The notes under the pieces: model-generated
Told to the model about the DNA's origin: nothing
Databases searched by the model: none
Seen by the model: the letters and a program-made list of their open reading frames with translations, nothing else
Translations under genes and position numbers: made by a program
Source of the DNA: Deltaproteobacteria bacterium
Lineage (GTDB): Bacteria; Desulfobacterota; Desulfobaccia; Desulfobaccales; 0-14-0-80-60-11
NCBI GenBank assembly: GCA_023381945.1
Contig: JAMCQY010000363.1
Span: forward strand, 1-11,517
Direction of reading: 5' to 3'
Length of the DNA stretch: 11,517 nucleotides
Shown here: piece after piece, positions 1 through 7,475 of the stretch
Numbering within the stretch: the stretch's first letter is position 1
Layout: each line of letters begins with the position of its first letter

Positions 1-512
1 GTCACCTCTTGGGTCCCTGCCCCAAATTTCTGATTGTGGAAATAAGCCCCCAGCGCCACCAGGGCCCAGCCGGTGCTGCTGGTGGAGGTCCAGATGCCTT
101 GCTGGTCCAATCCCCCCAAAAGCTGCAGGGCCGCCTGTTTGGTCAGGGGGTCCTCCGGCATAATGGCCTTGGCCGCCAGCAAGGCCAGGGCCGGTCCTCG
201 GCTCAGGGCGTTGAATTCATCCCAGCCCCAACGGGTTTCCCTGGTGATATCCGGTCCCAGCAGGGGTTTGAGGTCCTTCTGTAAATCGGCTGGGCGCCTC
301 AGATTTGCCTCCTTGGCCGCCAGCAGCAGCAGGAGCTTGCCTTCCCGGTTGACCCGGACATAGCTTTGGCCCAGCCCCTGGAATTCACCCTGATCCAGTT
401 TCCCGTTCAGGGCCAGGATATAGGCGGCAAAGGCCTTGGCCGTGTCCGGGGTCTTCGGGTTTTTGATCTGCTCATGAAAATAGTCCAGCGCCTTGCCCAA
501 CGGGCCTTCCTG
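1..512 (-). pseudogene. Alpha-2-macroglobulin, C-terminal continuation in a shifted frame (partial, runs off the left edge)
   Basis: Reading from 512 down to 1 on the minus strand gives about 170 residues without a stop. They begin QEGPLGKALDYFHEQ and end STGWALVALGAYFHNQKF, the alpha-helical thioester-domain sequence expected right after the upstream frame. The frame opens directly after TAA at 513-515. The upstream frame reads AKRWFN at the same place, so the two parts join cleanly if one base is restored in the TTTAAC stretch (for example TTT AAA CAG, reading W-F-K-Q-E-G). This fragment has no plausible start or ribosome binding site of its own. It is therefore best read as the broken 3' part of the same gene, caused by a true one-base deletion or a sequencing/assembly error. 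The end of the gene lies outside the window. Confidence 0.85.
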
Positions 513-3500
513 TTAAACCATCTCTTGGCCATACTCAAGGCCGCGCCGGCATAGATCGAGCCCCAGCCGTTGACTTCGGATTGCCCCGGCCAATAGCTGA
601 AACCGCCGTTCTCGGTCTGCATGCCCAAGACCCGCTGCACCCCGCGGCCCAGGTACTTATCCACCTCCGCGACCGTAAGATTCGGGACCTGACCGTCCTG
701 GACCACGCCCCGCAAGGCGGCCAGGGCCAGGACTCCGGAGCTGGTCTGTTCCACACAGCCGTACGGATAGGTGAGCAGGTAGCGCATGGCGTCGCTCAGC
801 CTCAAGAAGGGCGACCCCGAGAGGGTGAGCACCGCCTGCACCTCGCCCGGATTGACTTTCGCGGCCCACTCGCCGGTCAGATACGGCGGCAGGGTGACCT
901 TGATCTGGGCTGGCCCTGAGACGCTGCCGGAAAAGACCGAGGTATCCCGGACGTGCCCGGATTTGATCTCCAGCTTCACTTCCGCGGCATCGGCGCGCCC
1001 CTGGAATTCCGCTCCGAACCTGGCCGCGGCCGGCCCGGCCTGGGTGGCCTCCCCGCTGACCTCGAGCTTCATGCTGTCCTTGGCCGGAAGCGGTTGGGAC
1101 GGCTCTTCAGCCTTCAAGGCCAGGCCGCCTTCGGAGGCGGCCCGGAACTTCACCGGACCGCTGGCGCTGGTGTTGTTAAAAGCGGCCACCTGAAACTTGA
1201 ACTTATCGCCCTGATTAAAAAAGCTGGGCATCCCCGGTTCCAGGTAAAAATCCTTGGTGGCCACCAATTGACGCTCCGGGCTGGCAAAGCCGCTGCCTTT
1301 GTCCGCCGCCACCGCATAAACCCGGTAGCTGGTCATGTTATCCGGCAGGGTAAAGGTTACCTGGGCACGGCCATCCGGGCCGGTGCGCACCGCCGGGTTA
1401 AAGAAGGCCACCGGCTCGAAACGCTTGCGCAGTTTAGCCAACATGGCGGCATTCAGGCCGCCGCCGCCGGTGAGGATGTCGTTCCTGGCCAGGTAAAATG
1501 GGGTCTGGTTTAACAGGAAGGCCCGCAGGTCGCCGGTAAAGACCCCGAGGGGGCCGTCAAAGCGGGTCAGACCATTCAAGCTTGGAGTCTTAAAACCGGT
1601 AAGGGCCAGGACCCCCTCGTCCACCACTGCCACGGCCATCTCGGTTGCCACTCCCTGGCCTTTCTTGTTGCGCACCGCGAAGTCCAGGGTAACGTGGGCT
1701 CCCGGTTCAGCCCGCAGTTCCTTGCTAGCCGGACTGATTTGCACCTGCAACTGCTCCACCTCCAGGCGCACCGGCAGATTGAGGTTGCCCCAGAAGAAGG
1801 AGGGGGCCTCGGTATCATAGCGGCCGGAAAAGACCGGAAATTCTCCCCGTGGCGTAATAGCCAGGACTGACACGTAGACATTGGGGGCATACGCGCCCTG
1901 AATGGGAATCTCCAGATCCTTCAGTTCTTTCTGAGCTTTCACTACCCGGTGTTGCAACAGGCCGTTTTGCTCCAGAGTCACCAGGTAGCAGGAGACCGGC
2001 TTTTTGGGCCTGAGGCTGATTTTCGCCGTCTGCCCCGGCTCATAGGCTGGCCGGTCGGCGCTCAATGGCAGGATTTGATAGGCCTTTTCCTTCCCGGCGC
2101 TTTCAAAGCGGCCGCCCACCGACTCCACCTGATAGATAGTGGCGGAAGCGAAGCTGCGGCCCCGACTATCCGTATAGGTGAAGGCCACCAGGTAGCGGCC
2201 GTACCAGCCGAAGCCGAATTTAAAGGCGGCCTCGCCATTCTCGATGGGCAAATCGGCGCCGTAGGTCTTCCGCCAGGTCTCCTGGTCCGACCAGTAGAGG
2301 TCGCCGGCTTCATTGCGCTTGGGCACGTAGGAGTAGCTGCGCTCCAGGACCTCAGCGTGTATCTTGCCCTGGGCGATCCATTTGCCGCCGCGAGTCACGG
2401 CCGCCACCTTGACCATCTGCTCCTCTTCAGGACGCACTAGCTCGGGATGGCTGCTGATACCCACCAGGATGTCAGGCTCCACCTGGTAGGTTTTGCTATT
2501 GGACGCGGCCCGGCCGTCGAAATCCAGCACTGAGGCGATCACCAGGTAACCGGACTCTCCCGCCAGGACTTGCCGGTCCAGGGGAAATTCCAGTTCCGTG
2601 CGGCCTTTCTCGTCCAGGATGGCCTGGCCGCTTTCGATCAGCTCCCCCGGCTCTTCCCGGCTATAGCCGAAAATGAAATTATCGTAACCGGGCACCTGGT
2701 AGCTGGTCTTGGCCTTGTGCACCTTCCAGCGCACCTGTCCGTGCTTCACCGGCCCGCCGGCATAATAGGCGCCAGTGAGGCCGATCTTGACAAACTCCTG
2801 CTCTTTTTTCAGATTGACGTAGCCGGTTTCGGCGCGGGTCAGCCGCTTGAAGTCGATCTCCACAAAGTGGCGCGGCGGCTTGAATTCCTGGATCTGAAAG
2901 GTGCAACTGGCCTCATTCTTGGGAGCGTTCCCGGTTGAGGCATCCTCATTGCCGCCGGCGCTATTTTCGTCCTCATCCTCCGACTGCGGCCGCACTTTAG
3001 GCCGGGGGGACGGTTTGGCCTCAGTTTGCGGACCGTAAACCATTTTCAGGGTATAGGTCCCCAAGGGCCAGTGGCTGGCCGTGGCCGCGTCGGCGGCGAA
3101 ACTTCCGAATTCCGACAAGGTTCCTTCTTCAGAATAGACCTTCTCGCCTTTGGGACTGGTGATTTCAAACGTGCAAACCTCTCCCTGGGGCGAAAAGATC
3201 CGGCCGTCCCGGTATTCGCGGGTCAGGCCCTTAAAATGCACCGTCTCGCCAGGACGATAAATCCCCCGCTCGGTAAAGACCTCTCCCTTGAGCGTGCGGA
3301 CCGCCTCACCGGTCCTGACCTGCCAAATCCCCTCGGGTTTGAGGCTGTCGCCGGGCTTTAGCAGGATATAGGAGACATCCTTGTCGGTCCCGGCCAGCAG
3401 GCAGACCAGTTCTCCCGGCTCCAGCCGGCGCTTCACCGGCCCAAATTTTCCCAACGTCTTTAGGTTCAACCCGTCCGATTCTTTGGACTGAAAAATAAAG

Positions 3501-4528
3501 ATGCCGTCATGATCCGTCTGGCCTAACGGAAAGGCTTCATTATCTTTGGTGAGTCCGACGATCTGCACCCCGGCCAGAGGGGCGGCGTTTTTCAGGGAAG
3601 TGGCCCACAGCAGGAGTTGGTTGCCCCCGATTTTGTAGGTCAGACCCAGATCGGTGATGCGAAAGACCCGCGGGTCGGTGGCGGCAACGCCGCCATCCTG
3701 GCTCACCCGGATGAGTTCCAGGGCCCCGGCTTCTTTGGCCCGGCGGAAGCTGAGCGGCAGGGATACGGCCAGGGCTTTGTTTTTCTGCCCCGGCGCCGGA
3801 AAAAGTTGTTTCTCGGCAAACGGCTCCAGCAGGAAGGGGGCCAGGGCCTTATTGCCCTTGGCCAGGCTCTTCAACTGCTCCACCGCGGTTTTGAGCTCCG
3901 GCAGGAGCCGGTCCCAGTCTGCAGGGTTGTCTTGCACGGCCAGGGCGAAGGAAAGCAAGAGGGGCGGGATCCGGATGCCTGTAAGCCACAGGGACTTGAC
4001 ATTTTCGGCTCGGACATGCAGCAACTCGCGGCTGTCCAGTTCGATGGCATTTTTCTGTTCAATGTACTCCAGGCTGGGCGGCCTATCGGGCATGAAGAAG
4101 GAGGTCACGGTTGGGGTATAGGTCAGGCCGGCCACGGTGAAGTTCTCCGGCAGGTTCACCACATAGCCGATTCCGTACTTAAAGCGTCCTTTCAGGGTGA
4201 GCCGGCCTTCGGGACTCATGGCAGACTTGGGCCAAACAATCTTGACCAGGGGTAGAAGACGCAGGTTGCCTCTCAGACTCTCGATCGGCACCGCCTGGCT
4301 AAAGAAAATATTGACCTCTTTTTTCCCGGCGTCCGGCTCGATCTTGGTAATGGTAAACTGCCGGACCGGGGTGTTGGCCGGCCGGCGCTCTTGAGCCCCT
4401 CCCTTCGCGGCCAGCAATCCCAGGTCCGCGACCCAAAGTAAGGCCAGCAGCAATCCAATCAGGGCAATGAGACGCCGCCCCGCATAACGGCCGGCTGGTG
4501 ACGAGAGTACGTATGAAACCGCCTCCAT
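407..4528 (-). CDS. Bacterial alpha-2-macroglobulin family protein, main part (frameshifted near its 3' end)
   Basis: Periplasmic protease-trapping protein of the bacterial alpha-2-macroglobulin family. The N-terminus has a basic stretch and a hydrophobic segment at about residues 18-41 (signal peptide or anchor), with no lipobox. Macroglobulin-type beta modules follow, including the bait-flanking block RGIYRPGETVHFKG (about 418-431), VAVVDEGVLAL (about 965-975) and the FFNPAVRTGPDGRAQVTFTL block (about 1040-1060). The thioester motif YGCVEQ is intact, with Cys1258 and Gln1261. A charged, low-complexity Asp/Glu-rich linker lies at about 506-540. The start is supported by AAAGGAG at 4537-4543, 8 nt before the ATG. 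After about residue 1338 this frame turns into Arg/Pro-rich nonsense and ends at 407, while the true continuation lies in another frame (separate entry). Known relatives usually have 1500-1900 residues and often neighbour pbpC, which would lie beyond the left edge. Family assignment is very secure; whether the gene is functional is open. Confidence 0.93.
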   Translation of the reverse strand: MEAVSYVLSSPAGRYAGRRLIALIGLLLALLWVADLGLLAAKGGAQERRPANTPVRQFTITKIEPDAGKKEVNIFFSQAVPIESLRGNLRLLPLVKIVWPKSAMSPEGRLTLKGRFKYGIGYVVNLPENFTVAGLTYTPTVTSFFMPDRPPSLEYIEQKNAIELDSRELLHVRAENVKSLWLTGIRIPPLLLSFALAVQDNPADWDRLLPELKTAVEQLKSLAKGNKALAPFLLEPFAEKQLFPAPGQKNKALAVSLPLSFRRAKEAGALELIRVSQDGGVAATDPRVFRITDLGLTYKIGGNQLLLWATSLKNAAPLAGVQIVGLTKDNEAFPLGQTDHDGIFIFQSKESDGLNLKTLGKFGPVKRRLEPGELVCLLAGTDKDVSYILLKPGDSLKPEGIWQVRTGEAVRTLKGEVFTERGIYRPGETVHFKGLTREYRDGRIFSPQGEVCTFEITSPKGEKVYSEEGTLSEFGSFAADAATASHWPLGTYTLKMVYGPQTEAKPSPRPKVRPQSEDEDENSAGGNEDASTGNAPKNEASCTFQIQEFKPPRHFVEIDFKRLTRAETGYVNLKKEQEFVKIGLTGAYYAGGPVKHGQVRWKVHKAKTSYQVPGYDNFIFGYSREEPGELIESGQAILDEKGRTELEFPLDRQVLAGESGYLVIASVLDFDGRAASNSKTYQVEPDILVGISSHPELVRPEEEQMVKVAAVTRGGKWIAQGKIHAEVLERSYSYVPKRNEAGDLYWSDQETWRKTYGADLPIENGEAAFKFGFGWYGRYLVAFTYTDSRGRSFASATIYQVESVGGRFESAGKEKAYQILPLSADRPAYEPGQTAKISLRPKKPVSCYLVTLEQNGLLQHRVVKAQKELKDLEIPIQGAYAPNVYVSVLAITPRGEFPVFSGRYDTEAPSFFWGNLNLPVRLEVEQLQVQISPASKELRAEPGAHVTLDFAVRNKKGQGVATEMAVAVVDEGVLALTGFKTPSLNGLTRFDGPLGVFTGDLRAFLLNQTPFYLARNDILTGGGGLNAAMLAKLRKRFEPVAFFNPAVRTGPDGRAQVTFTLPDNMTSYRVYAVAADKGSGFASPERQLVATKDFYLEPGMPSFFNQGDKFKFQVAAFNNTSASGPVKFRAASEGGLALKAEEPSQPLPAKDSMKLEVSGEATQAGPAAARFGAEFQGRADAAEVKLEIKSGHVRDTSVFSGSVSGPAQIKVTLPPYLTGEWAAKVNPGEVQAVLTLSGSPFLRLSDAMRYLLTYPYGCVEQTSSGVLALAALRGVVQDGQVPNLTVAEVDKYLGRGVQRVLGMQTENGGFSYWPGQSEVNGWGSIYAGAALSMAKRWFNRKARWARRWTIFMSRSKTRRPRTRPRPLPPISWP

Positions 4529-4536
4529 CCTGCTGC

Positions 4537-4543
4537 TCCTTTT
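4537..4543 (-). promoter_or_regulatory. Ribosome binding site of the alpha-2-macroglobulin gene
   Basis: AAAGGAG on the minus strand, 8 nt upstream of the ATG at 4526-4528. It fixes the start of the gene. Confidence 0.7.
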
Positions 4544-4667
4544 AAACCATTGGAAAATGTTTCAAGGATAATATTTCTGTTGATAAAAACAAGAAAATAA
4601 CTTGTCTTAATAAACACCTGGCGCTTTCCGGCATGCGGTTAAGAGCCATGACTGCCCGGGTTTCGGT

Positions 4668-4694
4668 TTGAAACACAATAATTCCTGGAATAAT
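4668..4694 (+). promoter_or_regulatory. Weak sigma70-like promoter candidate upstream of the lipoprotein-mla operon
   Basis: TTGAAA at 4668-4673 (5 of 6 matches to the -35 consensus) and AATAAT at 4689-4694 (5 of 6 to the -10), with a short 15-bp spacer. The palindrome ATTCCTGGAAT (4681-4691) covers the spacer and the start of the -10, where a repressor could act. The transcript leader would be about 160 nt. The short spacer and AT-rich background make chance a real possibility. Confidence 0.22.
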
Positions 4695-4861
4695 GAGTTG
4701 GAGAGTGCTAATTATCGAGCAAAAAATGGTCATTTGAGTACAAAATGGCATAAACCTCGGATTAATCCCAGTAGTCAAGGAATCGAGAACATGATAGATT
4801 TCCAACATTAACGCCGGTCACCGTCAGGATACGGATTTCTGGTGTCAGAAGAGGTAAATTC

Positions 4862-5431
4862 ATGGACCATCTTTTTCCAGGCAGAATCCGGGCCTCAGTG
4901 GCTTGGCCTATCCTTTTGCTGCTGTTCCTAACGGTTCTCGGCGGCTGCCAGGCCAAGGAGCCGCCATTGAGCCAGAAGGCCGCGGCCTTTAAAAAGGAGG
5001 TGCTGGATTGCCTCGATCGGCTGTGCTCCGGCCTGGTGGTCGCAATTTTGAATGGGGATGTGGACGGAATCAATGAAACTCTGAAGAAGATGGAGCCGGA
5101 AAAAATCAAATTATGCCGCATGTGCCCTTTTCGAATCGGCATTCTGAACAAACACGGTCAAACTCTGACGGTTTACCCTTTTAAAATGGAGGCCATGGGT
5201 AATTTTGCCAGTTACGAGGGGGTGGCCCTTACCCTGAAAAATCGGCTGATCAATCAGCAGCGGCTATATTTGCAGGATGGCTCCCAGATTTATCTTATTT
5301 TCATCCCTTTGCTCAAGGATAATACTTTGGTGGGCATTATGGTCCTGAGCCTGAGCGCCAAGGACGCCCAGGACCACTGGGGGCTTACGGAAAAGGAATT
5401 TATGCAGATCAATTTCAATATTAAGAGCTAA
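4862..5431 (+). CDS. Small Cache/PAS-like lipoprotein of unknown function
   Basis: A 189-residue protein with an N-terminal basic segment, a hydrophobic core (about 13-26) and a lipobox VLGGC, so Cys29 should be lipidated after signal peptidase II cleavage. The mature part has a helical stretch (36-76) with two cysteines (Cys50, Cys55), then a CxxC pair (Cys85, Cys88). It is followed by RIGILNKHGQTLTVYP and IYLIFIPLLKDNTLVGIMVL, which resemble the paired beta-strands of an extracytoplasmic Cache/PAS-like sensing domain. There is no signalling or transmembrane module after it. AGAAGAGG upstream at about 4847-4854 supports the ATG. The gene ends 33 bp before mlaE in the same reading frame, which suggests co-transcription and a role linked to the lipid transporter, perhaps sensing or docking. 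I do not recognise a named family; the fold call is by pattern only. Confidence 0.8.
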   Translation: MDHLFPGRIRASVAWPILLLLFLTVLGGCQAKEPPLSQKAAAFKKEVLDCLDRLCSGLVVAILNGDVDGINETLKKMEPEKIKLCRMCPFRIGILNKHGQTLTVYPFKMEAMGNFASYEGVALTLKNRLINQQRLYLQDGSQIYLIFIPLLKDNTLVGIMVLSLSAKDAQDHWGLTEKEFMQINFNIKS

Positions 5432-5464
5432 CCAGGAACCGATCCCAGCATACTCCGGCAACTG

Positions 5465-6613
5465 ATGAAACACGCCAAAAAATCACCAGCCCAGCACGGC
5501 ATTGGCATTGCCGGCGGGCCTGGCCAGGATGTCACCCTGGCCCTCTCCGGCCGGCTGGCCTTGGATAATCTCAGCATGGTTACGGCCGAGCTTGAGGAGC
5601 AGATTCAGAAGCTGCGCCCTGCCAGCCTCACCGTCGATCTGGCCGGTCTGGAATATCTGGACAGCGCCGGAGCCCTGGCCTTGATTCAATTGCAAAGCGA
5701 ATCTCAGGCCCGGGCCGTGCCCTGCCGCTTCCTCAACCTGAGCGAGGAAGCCCGGCGCATCCTGGCCCTCATCGACCCCGAGACCCTCACCCGGCCGCCC
5801 TTAATCACCACGGAACGCCACGCCGGCCTGATAGACCAGCTGGGCGAAGCCAGCTTAAGCTTTGCCAACGACCTGTTCCAGGTTATTACCTTCCTGGGCG
5901 ATCTGCTCACCTCCCTGGGGCATGCGCTGTTGCATCCCCGGTCGGTGCGCTGGGGCGACGTCCTGTTCTACATGAAGCGGGCCGGGGTGGACGGCTTGCC
6001 CATTATCGGCCTCATCGGTCTGCTCCTCGGCCTCATCCTGGCCTTCATGTCCTCGCTGCAGCTCAAGCAATTCGGCGCCAATATCTATGTGGCCTCGCTG
6101 CTGGCGGTGGCCATGGTGCAGGAGCTTGGCCCCATCATGACCGCCATCCTGGTGGCCGGGCGCTCAGGCAGTGCCTTCGCCGCCGAAATCGGCACGATGA
6201 AGGTCAACGAAGAAGTGGACGCCCTGATGACCATGGGCTTCGACCCGGTTCGTTTCCTGGCGGTCCCCAAGGTTCTGGCCGCCATGCTGGTGGTGCCGCT
6301 GCTCACCGTCTACGCCACCCTGTTCGGCTTGCTGGGCGGCCTGCTCATCGGCGTCCTGGGCCTCGATCTGACGGTTTATTCTTATATCACCGAGAGCCAG
6401 AGGGCCATCGAACTATTCGACATCCTCTCCAGCCTGGTCAAATCCGTGGTCTTCGCACTGCTGGTAGCCGGCATCGGCTGCCAGCGGGGGTTCCAGGTGA
6501 GAGGCGGCGCCGAGGCGGTGGGTTCGGCCACCACCTCGGCCGTGGTGGCGGGCATTTTTCTGATCATCGTCACCGACTCGGCCTTCGCTTTGGTGTTGCA
6601 TTATATCCGGTGA
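5465..6613 (+). CDS. mlaE: MlaE-family lipid ABC transporter permease with fused N-terminal STAS domain
   Basis: Inner-membrane permease of an Mla-type transporter that moves phospholipids or related lipids across the envelope. Residues about 22-105 form a STAS domain (VTLALSGRLALDN, SLTVDLAGLEYLDSAGALAL); DSAG at 66-69 sits where STAS proteins carry their conserved Ser/Thr. In E. coli this domain is a separate protein, MlaB. Residues about 135-380 are the MlaE permease domain with several hydrophobic segments and family-typical stretches such as VAMVQELGPIMTAILVAGR, AAEIGTMKVNEEVDAL and MGFDPVRFLAVPKV. The 382-residue length fits the STAS-MlaE fusion. The ATG has no good Shine-Dalgarno sequence. 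The frame is open back to the TAA of the upstream lipoprotein (5429-5431) with no other ATG, GTG or TTG start, so translation may be coupled to the preceding gene. mlaF and mlaD follow in order. Confidence 0.95.
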   Translation: MKHAKKSPAQHGIGIAGGPGQDVTLALSGRLALDNLSMVTAELEEQIQKLRPASLTVDLAGLEYLDSAGALALIQLQSESQARAVPCRFLNLSEEARRILALIDPETLTRPPLITTERHAGLIDQLGEASLSFANDLFQVITFLGDLLTSLGHALLHPRSVRWGDVLFYMKRAGVDGLPIIGLIGLLLGLILAFMSSLQLKQFGANIYVASLLAVAMVQELGPIMTAILVAGRSGSAFAAEIGTMKVNEEVDALMTMGFDPVRFLAVPKVLAAMLVVPLLTVYATLFGLLGGLLIGVLGLDLTVYSYITESQRAIELFDILSSLVKSVVFALLVAGIGCQRGFQVRGGAEAVGSATTSAVVAGIFLIIVTDSAFALVLHYIR

Positions 6614-6622
6614 AGGAATAAA

Positions 6623-6653
6623 TCTCACACAAAGCCGCAAAGACGGCAAAGAA
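6623..6653. repeat. GCAAAGACGC-type intergenic repeat, copy 1
   Basis: TCTCACACAAAGCCGC followed by AAAGACGGCAAAGAA, starting 10 nt after the mlaE stop. It matches a second copy at 9225-9259 after the auxiliary lipoprotein gene: TCTCA, CAAAGCCGC, AAAGACG and AAGAA are shared in the same order. From memory, similar GCAAAGRCGC strings are common between genes in many environmental bacterial genomes; I could not check this. Confidence 0.6.
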
Positions 6654-6667
6654 TAAGGCACAAAATG

Positions 6668-6684
6668 GGTGGGCACCGCCCACC
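6668..6684. repeat. Perfect GC-rich palindrome in the mlaE-mlaF gap
   Basis: GGTGGGC-ACC-GCCCACC, a perfect 7-bp stem with a 3-nt loop, ending 17 nt before the mlaF ATG. There is no T-run after it, so it is not an intrinsic terminator. It may be a REP-like element or a transcript-stabilising hairpin that sets different levels of permease and ATPase. Confidence 0.6.
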
Positions 6685-6701
6685 TGTCTGGCTGAATAAT
6701 A

Positions 6702-7475
6702 ATGGATAAACCCCCTATCATCGAAGTCGAAAATCTCACTGCCCGCTTCGGCGACGACACCATCTTCGCGGAAGTCAGTTTTGAGGTTCTCAAAGGTGAG
6801 ATTTTGGTGGTCTTGGGTGGCAGCGGCTGCGGCAAATCCACCCTGCTGAAACACTTGATCGGCCTCTATCGGCCTTATGCCGGAAAAATCCGGATCAACG
6901 GGATCGAGGTCGATACCAGGCATGAGACCGAGATGCGCCGGCTGCGCCGGAACTTCGGGGTCCTTTTCCAGTCCGGGGCCCTCTTTGGCTCCATGACCCT
7001 GGCGGAAAACGTCGCCCTGCCCCTGCAGGAATATACCGACCTGTCGCCGGCCGCCATTGAGGCCATCGTCAAGATGAAGCTCGGCCTGGTCAGCCTGGCT
7101 GGTTACGAGAACCACCTGCCCGAAGAAATCTCGGGCGGCATGAAGAAACGGGCCGGCCTGGCCCGGGCCATGGCCCTGGACCCCACCGTGCTCTTCTTCG
7201 ATGAGCCTTCCGCCGGCCTGGACCCCATTACCTCGGTGGAGCTGGACAATCTGATCAAAGGTATCAACGCCGGTATGGGCACCACCATGGTGATCGTCAC
7301 TCACGAACTCGAATCCATCTTCAATATCGCCCACCGGGTGGTGATGCTGGATAAAAGCGCCAAAGGCGTCATCGCCATGGGCGATCCGCTGGACCTCAAG
7401 GAACACTCCCCGGATCCCCGGGTCACCAGCTTTTTTAATCGCCAGCCCTTGGAGGCCAAGGAGGGCATAGCTTAA
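6702..7475 (+). CDS. mlaF: MlaF-like ABC transporter ATP-binding protein
   Basis: Cytoplasmic ATPase that powers the Mla-type lipid transporter by docking on MlaE. All nucleotide-binding motifs are intact: Walker A GGSGCGKST (residues 39-47), Q-loop Gln90 in VLFQSGALFGSMTL, signature SGGMK (144-148), Walker B VLFFDEP with Asp167 and Glu168, D-loop SAGLD (170-174) and switch His201 in IVTHE. The Q-loop region and the ISGGMKKRAGLARA signature are typical of the MlaF/Ttg2A/MKL branch rather than importers. The length of 257 residues is normal. An in-frame TGA at 6693-6695 excludes an earlier start; the Shine-Dalgarno sequence in front of the ATG is poor. The stop codon TAA directly abuts the mlaD ATG, so the two are surely co-translated. 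Confidence 0.96.
   Translation: MDKPPIIEVENLTARFGDDTIFAEVSFEVLKGEILVVLGGSGCGKSTLLKHLIGLYRPYAGKIRINGIEVDTRHETEMRRLRRNFGVLFQSGALFGSMTLAENVALPLQEYTDLSPAAIEAIVKMKLGLVSLAGYENHLPEEISGGMKKRAGLARAMALDPTVLFFDEPSAGLDPITSVELDNLIKGINAGMGTTMVIVTHELESIFNIAHRVVMLDKSAKGVIAMGDPLDLKEHSPDPRVTSFFNRQPLEAKEGIA
7458..7465 (+). promoter_or_regulatory. Ribosome binding site of mlaD inside the 3' end of mlaF
   Basis: AAGGAGGG, 10 nt before the mlaD ATG at 7476 and inside the last codons of mlaF. It supports the start that abuts the mlaF stop codon. Confidence 0.65.

Larger units (their letters stand above)
4529..4861. other. Divergent intergenic region, AT-rich, no gene seen
   Basis: About 330 bp between the divergent alpha-2-macroglobulin and lipoprotein genes, clearly more AT-rich than the flanking coding DNA, as expected for a two-way promoter region. 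The open frame on the minus strand at 4542-4808 has no recognisable protein features and no convincing ribosome binding site, so I do not call it. A small perfect palindrome, ATTCC-T-GGAAT, lies at 4681-4691. A weak plus-strand promoter candidate overlaps it (separate entry). On the minus strand, AAGACA and TATCAA lie 17 bp apart, which is too weak to call. Confidence 0.6.

Noticed and set aside
510..520. Programmed -1 frameshifting at GTTTAAC as an explanation for the split alpha-2-macroglobulin.
   Set aside because: Slipping back by one would place TAA in the decoding frame, so no continuous protein results; a lost base explains the data better.
4618..4637. A sigma54-like TGGC...GC pattern in the intergenic region.
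   Set aside because: The spacing between GG and GC is 9 rather than 10 bp, and the flanking bases do not match.
4542..4808. An 88-residue open frame on the minus strand in the divergent intergenic region.
   Set aside because: No ribosome binding site, no motif and atypical composition; the region is AT-rich promoter DNA.
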